A DNA stretch of 64,000 bases from Aquilaria yunnanensis (Eukaryota; Streptophyta; Magnoliopsida; Malvales; Thymelaeaceae): NCBI GenBank assembly GCA_039654915.1, contig CM077599.1, forward strand, positions 1,924,501-1,988,500, written 5' to 3'. The translations under genes and the position numbers were made by a program. The notes below the pieces were generated by a model that was not told the origin of the DNA, did not search any database, and worked only from the letters and a program-made list of their open reading frames with translations. Positions 36,253-47,710 of the stretch are shown piece by piece; the stretch's first letter is position 1; each line of letters starts with the position of its first letter.

Positions 36253-37377
36253 TGGGTAAATTATGTGCATTAACCCTAAACTTTTAATTGTGTTCTTGTT
36301 CTAACCTAACCTCTATTGCGTCTCCCTAATGTGGTTGAAATGTTCCGTTTTACACATTTTTGGATGGAATCCATTATCTTGTATGGAAATTTATACATTA
36401 GCATATAATTATAGGGATAAATGATAGTTTTAACCCTTAAGAATTTTTTCCGTTGCCAAAAAACCTTAAAGGTTTGAAATCTATTGATCATACCACCATT
36501 TTCCCAAAGCTCCCTGATTTCCAAGTTTCCTAAATCGACCCAAATTCTCTCTCCTCTCCAAACACTTGCAATAGTAGCATTGGCCACCAAAAATGTCTAA
36601 ACAGCAAAACTATTACTAATATATGAGTTCTTTAATTTCACAAGGAATATTGGTGAAATTGTTTAGTTGAAAAAAAAATAAAAGGGAAACCAGCCGTGCG
36701 GCGATGCTATGTCCTCCTTCGTGATGTCCCAGTCATCCACCTTCATTTTTGTGGAACAACCATGCCTTTCTCCCTCTTTGCCACCATGAAAACTAGTGGC
36801 ACACTCATTGGTTATTCGATTCTCTGCCACAATCAGAACTAGTGGCATGCTCACCGATGATTTGATTCAAAATCATCTCCCCCGGTGATTTGATTCTTTT
36901 GCTTGCAACGCCAGCGCCATCCCTTCTGTTCCCATCTTTGCTTTCTACCTCAACATCGGCTTGTTGTAACGCCACTTCCTTGCCCTCTTCGTCCTCTTCT
37001 TCCTCCTTTTGTCAATCTTTGACATCTCCTCCATCACCTTATGCCCTTTCTTCCTCACCTTCCCAATTGGCTGCAAACGAGACAAGGCCAAGCTGGCAAA
37101 GAAAAAGAAGCGTGGGGAGATTTTTGTTAGGTTTGAAAATTTTAAGATTTTTTTTTTTTTTTGCAAAGGGAATTTTTATAAGGGTTAAAATAACCCCTTT
37201 CCTCTACAATCCTATAGTAACGTGTTATTTTCCATCCAAGATAATGGATTTCATCCAAAAAAAGATCCAAAATAGAATGTTTTAATCATGTTAGGGAGAC
37301 GCAACAAATAAAATGGAGGTTGGGGTTAGAACATGAACATAATTAAAATGTTATAGTTAATGCGTGTAATTTACCCA
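36253..37377. mobile_element. Inverted-repeat DNA transposon, non-autonomous (family A, copy 1)
   Basis: The element is 1,125 bp with inverted ends of about 200 bp: TGGGTAAATTATGTGCATTA at the left and the reverse complement of the right end TGGGTAAATTACACGCATTA. The arms agree through GTTCTAACCY, GCGTCTCCCTAA and GATGRAATCCATTATCTTG. Flanking GTCAAAAG (36,245-36,252) and GTCAAAAC (37,378-37,385) look like an 8- or 9-bp target duplication with one mismatch. There is no transposase; the interior has GC-richer patches on both strands. Long arms suggest a Mutator-like element, though an 8-bp duplication would also fit hAT. A related copy is at 53,186-54,518. Confidence 0.8.
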
Positions 37378-39688
37378 GTCAAAACCCAATGTTCACCCTT
37401 TCTTTTTTCTTTTAATTGAAATGAATTAAAATTATTTCTACAAAGTGATGCTAGTACCATATGTATTTTTAAAATTTAGAATGTAAAAATAAATATATAA
37501 ACAATATAATTTCATGCGTACAAAATAACATATAAGAATAATTTTAATATCAAAGTATGGCATGTAAAAATATATTAACATAATTGTATTCACATATAAT
37601 TACATATGTATAAAAGTATAAACTCTTTTTTTCAAGTAATATCACTTGCATTATTATTCATACATAAATGTTTATTCACTTGAACATACAAGCTTATATA
37701 TTTCTACATATTTGAATATGTATTTATCAATAGCTATACGTATACATATTTATTCATGGCTACATATATTTAGAAAAATGAGTGTGACTCAATCAAAGCA
37801 AGAGAAAAAAAAACTAAAAAAGGAATAAATGAAATAAAAATAAATATCTCATTTATACATATGTCTTATATGACTTGTACATATATTTCACTCTTTTAAT
37901 TTATGCATCGAGTTCACACATACCTATATACTAAGCAATTTGGACATATTTATGTTTTTAGTTAGAAGCACATTTAGATGCGCTCGCACCTATTTATGTA
38001 TGTTGGGCTCATACATAACTACCATCTAATTTTGCACATCTTTCACATTCTTTTGTACATATCATTGATTTTGATGAGATTTCTACATATCTTTGATTTG
38101 GTAAGAAGCACGTTCATGTGCGTTTGCACATAATTTTTTTATCATTTTTCATATTTTATAAGGTAAGTAGAATCATAATATATAATCTTTTAGAAAGTAT
38201 GTTGTTGGTTTGATCCGCCACCTTCTCCGTATTTTGCATTTATACATATTTGTATATGATTTGTATATATATTTGAACTACATGGAAACATGGTTTGACA
38301 AGTCCATACCTGTGTTTTAAGAAGAATATATATACAGTAACAGTTCTCCAATATCATTTGTACATATACGTATATGTCACACCTATGTTTTACGATGACA
38401 TGTTCACACTTATTTTTAGCTATGAATGTTGTATTTGAATATAAATACATATAGCACAAGGGTAGGACACTTACTAGACCTATACACTATATTGGCTAGT
38501 TCAATAATTTTTTTTATAAAAGCAACTTGATTGCAATAAAAAATATGTCAAACAACATCTTACAAACCAACAACGTAAATCTCTAAAAGAACAACAAAGA
38601 CATAATACTGGCTAGCAAAAAGGCTATACATCCCTACGACACCAAATGAGGAGAATCAAATCAAACTAAACTTTTCATGTAAAGCCAAAATAAAGCTAAA
38701 ATAGTAACTCAGAAATAACTGGAAAAAACCTAAATAGAGATGAACTCTATTAAACTAATATAACAAGACTTGGTTCAACTAAAAAAACTATCGAAGTACA
38801 AATTGTAAAAGATGACTCAAGCAGATGAAAAAAATAAAAGGATATCATTAACTAATCAATTATTCAAAAATGTCTTGTGCCTCATAGCTTTTCATGTTCC
38901 ACTTGATCCATTAACACCAAAATGAATCATCCAAATCTATCCTCTTTAAAACTTCAAATAAATCTAATGATACTCATACTAGTGGTAATAATAAGGTTTT
39001 GCAAAGAATAAGGAAGAAAAAGAAATGATGAAAAAAGATATAAAAGTGGTTGATCGAAATGGTGAGAATGAGTAAGAAGAATAAATGGTGAAAAGAAATA
39101 TAAAAGTGATTGATTGAATGAAATAATGACAATAAATCAATGAGTCAGGTTTGAATTGATATTCAAACCTAACCGGAGGCACAAATAAGAGAGGAGGAAG
39201 ATGATACAAAATAAGAATGGACTTAGTTCGTAACCTTTTTCATTTGACTAAATGATTGAAGAACATAGTAGGGGATAATCTTGGTAGACAAACAAAAGCC
39301 CATATCTCAGTCGGGTGTTAAAAAAATGGATCAATCATTCTCCGTACCAAATAATCTAATCATGCACTTTGTCCTTGGTATCCAAAATCCATTTTTAATA
39401 CTGATCCCGATACCCTAAAACCAGCCTTCCATTCTTATTTTAGCCACTAATTCTTTTCTTGCTATTTTTTTATTCGTGTGGGACAAAATAATCCGCCTTT
39501 TCAGTGACCGAATGAGTCTTTCTTTTGCCCTCGCCCGACCATATACTAATCCTAAAAAACTTATTTTTTAATTATTATTTTTCATTTGATACCAGAGGTA
39601 AGAATTACAAGTCGATCACTCAATGGCAATTACTCTTCTACTTAATTGCCTGATGTTGATCTACTTAATTGCTTCAATGGAAAGATAA
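37378..39688. other. AT-rich intergenic stretch
   Basis: No gene is recognised. 37,440-38,460 is rich in the word TACATAT and has repeats of a GCAC...TGCG...GCAC hairpin-like phrase (about 37,967, 38,107). The rest is featureless. Confidence 0.35.
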
Positions 39689-40044
39689 GGGCCAATTTAT
39701 TTTAATTTAAATTAATTTAATTTAAAATAATTTATTTTTATTTTTATTTTTATTTTTTTACTTAGAATTAATTTTATTTAAAATTCAATATTATGTAGGT
39801 ACAACAGTTCATTAAAACTAAATTTCTTCCAATTTTATTAAATTTTTATAATTTTTTCTTTTTAATGCTTAAAAATAGAAAAAATCATAAAAATTTAACA
39901 ACATCATAAAAATTTACTTTCAAATAGATTATTAGATATTTATAATATTAATTTTTAAATAAAATTAATTTCAAATAAAAAAAATATAAGAATAAAAATA
40001 AATTATTTTAAATTAAGGTAACTTAAATTAAAATAAATTGGCTC
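39689..40044. mobile_element. Tourist-type (PIF/Harbinger) MITE, copy 2
   Basis: The element is 356 bp, almost fully self-complementary, with ends GGGCCAATTTATTTTAA and TTAAAATAAATTGGCTC. TAA flanks both sides (39,686-39,688 and 40,045-40,047). The best preserved of the three copies, it can fold into one long hairpin. Confidence 0.88.
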
Positions 40045-40047
40045 TAA

Positions 40048-42604
40048 GTTTTTTATTCCAAGTGGTTTTCATGCGAGTGTGGGAAGACCGGAGGAGTGGG
40101 ACTTAGGAGCCCAATAAATTATCAGAGCGTTCACGCGAGCTACTTGAACTAGTGTGAGGAGGGGACAGTGGTTGGGTTGAGATTCGGGTTTGAGTCCAAT
40201 CATTTACCTTGTTCAGTAATTAAATTGGTGGGAAAAAAAATGTAAAATATTGTCTGATGTAGTTCAGGTTTTTAGAAATTGTTAAGTGTGTCTTATCCTT
40301 TTTAAACTTTTCTAAATATATTTACTTATGCATTATTTCGAATGTCAAAAAATAAAACATACTAGTAGATTCTGAGAGCTTAAGTGGCAGTAGCTACCCT
40401 AAATTGAAAAACTTTTGCGTCTCAATTTTAATCTGGTATGGGCTATGACATGCCTGCTTACTTTTTATGTGCCTTATGGGCTAAATTACCCTTCTGTTCT
40501 CATTAAAAGTTAACAATCCCAAGCATGTCCTATTGTCCAATTACACCATTATACGTCCAACCAGATCCGCCACCGCCAGTCGTCCCTCCTGTTGTCACCG
40601 TCCAATGTCAGTCCGCATTGTCATTTTTGGACATTGTTAACCATTGACAATGCCTAATTGTTGGAGAAAGGGGAAGGAGAAGGTCGAGACCCATAAGCCG
40701 CATCTCGGCTAACTGAATGACTTTTGATGACTGTAGGTTCAGGTGGGGCTTTTTCTGAATTGGCTCGACAAATTCGTGTCTTTATTGGTCATGAGTTGGG
40801 TCACGGTGGCGATGGTGTGATTCATGTCGTCGGCTCATCCTTTGGATGCAGTGAAATCCGGAAAATATATGCACATGTGGGTTTGGGGTGATAGCGAGTG
40901 CTCCCGAAGGCGAGCTTGGGGAAGGCAAAATTAGGGAGGGACTTAAGGAACGAGAGACAAGGGGTGATGCAGAGAAGGAGCAAGGAGGAGGGCAAGAGAT
41001 TGCTTGGAAACCAATTTGTTGATTGGTTTCAGAAATTTATTGGTGAACCACGTGTTTGTCACTTATATTTTCTTTTATTTGCAAAGGAACCCGTCATCTT
41101 TCTTTTAGGGATTCGTTTATTTATATCCAACTATATATTCACCTAGGAAAAACTATATTTACAAAGTAATACATTATATATTTATCTTATACCAAACATA
41201 CATGTCAATTATTTCAGTTCATACATATATCTATTTTTAGCACGAAGAGCATTTTGGCTTTGTTCACACTTGTTTTTACTTTTCATGATGATAGGTAAAA
41301 CATACAATTATACATATATTTCACATAATTTGTATATATCTTTTACTTTCTTTGTACTTTGAAATCATACATATCTCTAATTTTGGATGAAAGCAAATTT
41401 GAAGCATTTGCAGTTGTTCTTATGTGATAGGTTGAATTTGTGCATATAATTGAATATATCAATAGCATATTAGTTATCTAATTTGTACATATATTTCACA
41501 TGATTCATACATATTTCTTACTTTTTTGTACATCAAATTTATTTATATTTGATACCTGATTCATAAATATCTCCAATTTTAACATAAAATGTGATTTGAC
41601 GTATTTATATATATATATATATAGGAGTAGGATGTATATTAAAGTTACCTCTAAGTATGATGTTTCACTGATGAATCTACTTTGCAAAAAAACCTCGTAA
41701 ATCAATAGTATGAAAATGTACGTGGGCAGATCCATGTTTAAAATAGTAGGGTTATTGGACCCCACTAAATTTTTTAGATTTTTATGTAAATATTAAGTAT
41801 TTTTTGAGGAGTCCTATTATAATTTATAAGAAGACCCTATTTATTGAACAAAACTATAAATAAAACAGAAATACAAGAAAAATTAGATTATTATTTTTAT
41901 AAAGAAATGAAAATTGATTAATATTGAAGTCAAATTTAAAGTTTATTTAAAGAACCTGTGAGTCATTTTAATATTTCATATTTTCTTTTAAAAATCAGTT
42001 TTACATTGATACTTCAAAAATATATAGTGACCTCATTAAAAAAAAAAAAGATCCGAAACTGAAAAATTTACCTATAACGCGGAACTTTTTTGTGGGAACA
42101 GTCTAGTATAACCTTCGTATAGGACAAAGTGATTATAGTTTACCAATGTGTAGTTCTATAAAAAATAAATAAAAGTCAGTGTGTCGAATAGGATTGGGCA
42201 GGCTACTTGAATTCCAACCTTACCCATACATATACCTTAACACAATGTGTTACTCTTATTCTATCGTCAATTTATGATGACTCCAGTGATCAATGTTTGA
42301 TACTAAAACCTAGCCGCTTCCAACTCTTTGTCCCTCTCTTTATTTTTGTTTTGGTTTTCAAGATATCCCTATTATGCACAATGAAAGTTAATCCCTCAAG
42401 ATAAAATCAAGCATTAAAGCAGGGACCTCTCTCTGTAGAACCGTTTCCATTTAGAACCCACATTAGTTGCTCCCTGGATCATGTGTTGCTTAATTCCCAA
42501 ACCTCTTCCATTTGGACCAACTCATGTTGGTTTTCCTCCTTTCTTTGTCTTACGTGCAATTAGCCATTGATTGTTTTCTGTAGTTCCCAATCAAATCAAC
42601 CATA
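40048..42604. other. Intergenic stretch with a GC-richer island
   Basis: 40,540-41,040 is clearly GC-richer than its surroundings and has an 82-codon plus-strand frame at 40,898-41,146 without a known motif. It could be a captured gene fragment or a relict exon. 41,160-41,640 repeats the TACATAT-rich style seen at 37,440-38,460. 41,640-42,600 holds nothing that I recognise. Confidence 0.35.
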
Positions 42605-42842
42605 GGGAAAATATACGTTTAGTCCTAAAACTTTGATCATTATGAGCTTTTATTTAAGTCCTAAAACTTTCAAAAATATGTAAACAGATAGTTCTAAATC
42701 GTAAGCGATTTGTTATGGGGTTAATTTCAGAACTAAATGTTTATACATTTTGTAAGTTTTACGACTTAAATAAAAATTCACAAAGTTTTAGCATTTAAAT
42801 AAAAAGTTACAAAAAAATTAGGACTAAAAGTGGTCTTCCCCC
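42605..42842. mobile_element. Foldback MITE (family B, intact copy)
   Basis: The 238-bp segment pairs end to end: TTTAGTCCTAAAACTTTG, TTTTATTTAAGTCCTAAAAC and ATGTAAACAGATAGTTCT on the left have inverted partners on the right in reverse order. No frame is present and the target duplication is not clear. A second copy at about 43,425-43,990 is split by a Tourist MITE. Confidence 0.65.
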
Positions 42843-43424
42843 ATCTGAGTTGAAAAATAATTTCTTATATTTTTTTAATTTTCATTTGAATAGTTTTTGT
42901 TTATATTTTTTTCATTTAAAATTGAGGGGGGGGGGGGGGAACAAAGCTAAGAAATATATGTTTTTTGAAAAAATAAAAATTGAAAATCCTTTTCAAAGAA
43001 TTTAAAGGATGATTAAAAGTTTTAGAGAATAAAAATATCTCAAAATAAATACATTTAGTCATTAAAAAGTTATATCCACTGAACTAATACAAAAATAACA
43101 AGCTTATTAATGAGTTTGGAAATTTTTCAAAAGGGTAAATATGATAAAAGATTCCCCAAACTAGAAAAAAAATATTAATTGAACCGATCGAATAAGAACA
43201 AATTTTGTATGTCAATTATGCTCCAGGCTAGGTGGGCATTGCATTAATTTAAACGATGACAACAAAGAAATCCCCTACAAAGTATACTTTTTTATCATTT
43301 GATAAATGAACAGATATAAAAACATTGTTTCTTCTTTGGAAAAATTAAAAAAAAAATGTTCTTCTCACTATAAGAAAATGTAGGGTGAATTTTGAAAAAT
43401 ATTTGGTAGAAAAAATAATGAAAG

Positions 43425-43990
43425 GCAAACTGATTATATATTTTCTTGGAAAACTTTGCTAATTTCTATTTGAGTTTTAAAACTTGCAAAACATATAAAT
43501 AGTTAGTCTTAAAGTTATTCTAGAATAGATGGTTAACAATTTCAGACTAATTGTTACCACATTTTGAAAGTTCCAGGATTCAAATAGAAACTCACAAAGT
43601 TACACCCAATTCGCTTTAACTTAAGTAAATTGACTCCAAAATGACGTATTTTTATTCTTATTTTTTTTTAGCCAAAACTAATTTTAATTAAAATTCAATA
43701 CTATATAGCTACAATAATCCATTGAAAATAAAATTTTTGTAATCTTACTAAATTTTTATAAATTTTTCTACTTTAACGCATTAAAAAGAAAAATTCATAA
43801 AAATTTAACAATATCATAAAAATTTAATTTCAAATGGATTATTACATCTAAATAATATTAAATTTCAAATGAAATTGATTTCAGAAAAAAAAATATATAA
43901 GTAAAAATAAATCAGTTGACTTAAATTATAACAAATTGGCTCTTAAAACTTCAATAAAAAATTATCAAAGTTTTATAACTGAATGTGTTT
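43425..43990. mobile_element. Foldback MITE (family B), interrupted copy
   Basis: 43,425-43,602 and 43,943-43,990 together match the foldback element at 42,605-42,842: TTTGAGTTTTAAAACTTGC on the left and ACTCACAAAG + TTAAAACTTCAATAAAA on the right, continuing across the nested Tourist element. Its ends are approximate. Confidence 0.55.
43603..43942. mobile_element. Tourist-type MITE, copy 3, nested in a foldback element
   Basis: The element is 340 bp with ends CACCCAATTCGC and ACAAATTGGCTC. It is flanked by TTA at 43,600-43,602 and 43,943-43,945. The interior is collinear with copies 1 and 2. Its target lies inside the family B foldback element, which sets the order of insertion. Confidence 0.85.
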
Positions 43991-45007
43991 TTTCCACAAT
44001 CAACCACAATGATCGGCTACTGTATAATTAAATAAAACCTTCAACTATTTCTTTCACTCTTTTTTTTTTTTCTTTTTATCCCATCAAATTTTTTTAAAAG
44101 TTTTGTACAACACATCTAAATCTATGTTGAAAACTGAAGCTCGAAATTCTAATTAAAAGGATAGACAAGATAATAGAGGTGTGACACCGGTACAGTAGAA
44201 CACTGTTAATCTTAATAAGTTGGTTGACATCGTCCTGTGCATAACATGTTAACAGTTGATTTTTTTTTTTTCCTGTTTCCATACAGTATCCTATGGATCT
44301 TCACTTGTGTTATTGGATTTTTTTTTATTTTTTACTCAGAATTATTAAAAAGTAGTATTTACAAGTTAGAAGAGAAAGGGAGAGAGTGGGACACAAACCC
44401 TAGTTAAGTAAGTGACAGACCTAATATCTCACTATTACACCAAAAGTGCAGGGAGGTATTATTGGAATTTTGAATGTACTTTCGCTGCTAGAAATTAGGA
44501 CAACATTACAATTGAAAACAATGTGATAAAAGCAGGCTAAATTTGCACGAAGGACTACTGTGGTTTCAGTCATTTCCAACTATGTCATTATCATTCAGTT
44601 TCTTTCAGTTACATCACTTGGTTTGAAAATTTACGACGAAACGGCATTATCATGTCCTCTTTTTTTTTTCCGCCAGGTGTTAAAGAAAGAGTCTCATTTT
44701 AGCACTTATCAGAGTTCGATATAGAAAAAGTAAGATAGAGTAAACTAAAGACTCAATTTATTAGCGTTCATTGGAAGTCAATAAGCGAAAATGGAACTTA
44801 AGTGATCAATTTTATGCTTTAGCCGACGATAAAATGATGCACATCGTGTTTGGGAAAAGAACAGGAATGAGAGAAAAGACAAGAAGCAGAAACACTTCTG
44901 TTTCTGACCGAGAAAGCAATTAAGCTCATTCCTCGCCTCTTGCTTGCTCCCATCCCATTTCCCAGCAGAATAATTGCAACGGCTAAAAATGAAAAAGTAA
45001 TAATTCA
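43991..45007. other. Intergenic stretch left of the G-box cluster
   Basis: There is no coding similarity. A 76-codon minus-strand frame (44,778-45,008) has a Phe/Ser-rich low-complexity tail and is not supported. Short poly-T runs are present. Confidence 0.35.
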
Positions 45008-45356
45008 CACGTGATTGATCTAATAATGACCCTGGATGAAAGATCGGACGGCAAGCAATGAATCAAGTATCTCAAGCCAAGACAGATGCACGTGCTTACA
45101 TGTCATGCGCGGCACATATCACGTGTCGGGCATCGCCCGCCAAACCAAACCGAACTTTATGGGCCAGGTCCAGTCCAAAGCACTATATGACATGACAAAG
45201 CCGAAACCGAACAGAAGCGGCAGCCGAGCCACGTGGTGCTACACGTGTCAACTAAAGCGAACGTGTGTAGTATATTGCTTTCCTGCTTTTCCCTTTTTCA
45301 CATAAAAAATATATTAAAAGAAAGGGAGGAAACACCAGTATAATTTTCCGCACGTG
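45008..45356. promoter_or_regulatory. Cluster of six CACGTG G-boxes
   Basis: The palindrome CACGTG occurs at 45,008, 45,089, 45,120, 45,230, 45,242 and 45,351, six times in 349 bp. Several sit in ABRE-like contexts (CACGTGTC at 45,120, ACACGTGTC at 45,241, CCACGTGG at 45,229). The segment is GC-richer than the rest of the intergenic DNA. Such clusters are bound by plant bZIP and bHLH factors in ABA, light or stress promoters. No gene is visible next to it: the CRM element begins 460 bp to the right. Its target gene, if any, may have been displaced. Confidence 0.6.
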
Positions 45357-45811
45357 CTCCAAGAATTGGTTCGCGCGGGTAAATAAAGCTTGTCGAAATG
45401 TAAACTCGCGTGGAAGGAGGGGCCGGCCGGTTCGACTGGCTCACCCGCAAACCAATCATTCCACCGGCCTGCCTATCAGTTCTTTTTTGTATTCGGTAAA
45501 AAACCAGTTAAAATCAGAAAAATTGGCTAAAATCGTTGAACGGATAAAACCGTTAAATAAAAAACGGATAAATAAAAAATAAAATTAATGAAAAACGGAT
45601 AAAAAAAACAGAAGAAGGAGAAGTTGCTGTGGGTGTACCCTTTCGACCAGGAAAACAAAAAAAGAAAGAAAACAAGACAAGGCAAGAAGAACACGAAAAG
45701 AAGAAGAATAAGAGAGAAGAAGAAGATGAAGAAACAGGAAAAAAAAAAAAAAGATGTTATAAAATTATTTAGATTGACGTATTTTTATGCTTTATTTACC
45801 TTTTCATCATC
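45357..45811. other. Flank between the G-box cluster and the CRM element
   Basis: A GC-rich stretch at 45,415-45,480 includes GGCCGGCCGG. It is followed by repeats of (A)AACGGATAAA/CCGTTAAATA phrases at 45,520-45,605 and a purine-rich AAGAAGAA tract at 45,655-45,755. No gene is recognised. Confidence 0.4.
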
Positions 45812-45816
45812 ATTTT

Positions 45817-46802
45817 TGATATGATCAAGGAAAGCACACATGGAGAAGGCAAGGACCCATTGAAGGTTTCTAGTAGACCTATGACAAGGAAGAAAGCTAA
45901 GGAGCTCTCAAGTGCACTACAAGCCTTTGTTTCAAGCTTCTTCAAGGAGGATGGCCATGAAACCTCACAAGGAGTTGCTGGAACTTTCAAGACATCATAT
46001 CAAGGTGGTGAACATGCTTGGTACTCAATTCTGGAGTGCTTAGACAAGTCTCAAAACAAGGATATCCAGGGCAACACTCAAAGTGCACCATTTGAGCCAC
46101 CTTAAGTGTTCTTATTGCATTTTGTGTCCACAAGCTGGATTTTTGAGCTCTAACTTTCCAGACCTTCATTACCACATCTAAGATGAAGATTCATACCATT
46201 GGAACTCAAAGATTCAAGCTTGGAGCTGAAGGTACAAGAGAGAACCTTAAAGTGCCCAAAATGCACCCAAAAAGGCTATTTGGGAGTTTTCGGGTTTAAT
46301 CTTGTATTTATATTTTATTTTCGTTCAAATCCTATTTAGATACATTATTTAGGAAGTTATTTAGGCTATGGAATAGTTTTAAATCGTTTTGGACAAGTGG
46401 CATACGCTGCATTCATTAAACTTGTTCAAACTAGGAATTAGAGTCCTAATTTGACTAGGATTTCCTATGTATTTGTATCTAGGATTCCTAAGGGATTTAG
46501 GCTGCGAATTTTGCCCAGCTTTTAACCCTAGTTTAGGCCTATCTAAAGGCGAATATTCTGGATGTAAACATACAGATTATTGCCGAAATAATATTGCTCT
46601 TTGGAGAGGTTTTCTCTTTGGTTCTTGGCGGACTGCCTTGGTGCACAAGTGTGCTTGTGTTCTTGGAGTTCTATACTTCTTGTTTCTAATCACAGGTTGA
46701 TTAGGGGTGGGGGTTTTAAACCTAGCCTCTTTGATGTCTTGTGGAGCTTGAAAAACATCTTGGGTGCATTTCATGGTCATTATACCATCGGGGTTCGCAT
46801 CA
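45817..46802 (+). repeat. 5' LTR of the CRM-type element
   Basis: TG...CA bounded, 986 bp, about 98.7% identical to the 3' LTR by eye. A TATA-like TATTTATATTTTATT at about 46,304 may be the promoter. The first 290 bp contain the same open frame that forms the pol C-terminus in the 3' LTR; in this copy it is only LTR sequence, not a gene. Confidence 0.95.
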
Positions 46803-46804
46803 GT

Positions 46805-46816
46805 TGGTATCAGAGC
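46805..46816 (+). other. Primer binding site for initiator tRNA-Met
   Basis: TGGTATCAGAGC lies two bases after the 5' LTR. It is the standard plant retrotransposon primer site complementary to the 3' end of initiator methionine tRNA. Confidence 0.95.
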
Positions 46817-47710
46817 CACAAGTTCCATTGAAGGACATATCTTGTGTTTTTGTTTTCCTTCATTTTTCTTTCAATTCTGTCCAGTAATTTTCGTGTTTTA
46901 ATTCTCTGTTTTAATCCTTTTTCATCTTGTTTCAGGTCTGTCCCTTTTTATTCCATCCTTGTTCAAGTCCGAAAATAAAAAAAACAACAAAAAGAAGTCA
47001 ATCCGTGTTGTCTAGTTTTCTCGGTTTCAAATTGTTTGTTCCTGATTATTTCTTATCTTTCTGTTTCGTGTCCAGCCTTATTAACCTTTCTTGTTTTCAT
47101 TGTTTCCAGCATCCTAGAGTCAAGAAAACACCAAAAAAAAAGAATGATCCAAGTTGAGGAAGTTTCGGTATCAAAAGTTATTTCAAAATTGTGCAAGTTT
47201 CAATAGTTTCTTCTTTTGGCCAAATTGAAAATTGACTTTTTATCTTTGGCAACAAGGAACCTCAAGGAGAACGTTGTTTTAGCATCAAAACAGCAAGGAA
47301 AAAAAGAAAAAAAAAAGGAGAAAAAAAAAAGAAGAGAAAGAAAAAGAAAAGAAAGAAGAAAGCTTGCAAAAAAAGAAGTTTTCTCAAATTGTTGAAAGTT
47401 TCGTGCCCAAAACCTATCCCATTGTTTTCCAGCCAAAAAGCTTTCTTTGTGGTTCTTGTGATCGTCAATTGCAAGAGCTTCCTAGAGTCTTTAAAGCTTG
47501 TTTAGCCCACCTCTTTTGGAGTCAAAATAGTTCTTAAAAAATTCAAGTTTTCTTGTGTGCTTTGAGGATAGTTTTCGTAGAAATTTTGAGAACTCTTTGA
47601 ATAGCAATATCTCACTAACAAATTGAGTGTTTTGAGTGTTTTGAGTGTTCATATTTTGAGTGAAACACGTGAGGTGAGTGTTTGTGAGGATCTTTGTTAT
47701 TTTCAGGAGT
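46817..47710 (+). other. Untranslated leader of the CRM-type element
   Basis: About 0.9 kb between the PBS and gag without coding similarity. A purine-rich tract at 47,300-47,365 gives long artefactual frames on the minus strand. It presumably includes RNA packaging signals, which cannot be seen directly. Confidence 0.7.

Noticed and set aside
45821..46105. 94-codon plus-strand frame near the CRM-type element start
   Set aside because: It is the 5' LTR copy of the pol C-terminal tail, not a separate gene.
47200..47474. Phe-rich minus-strand frames
   Set aside because: Antisense of a purine-rich tract in the retrotransposon leader.
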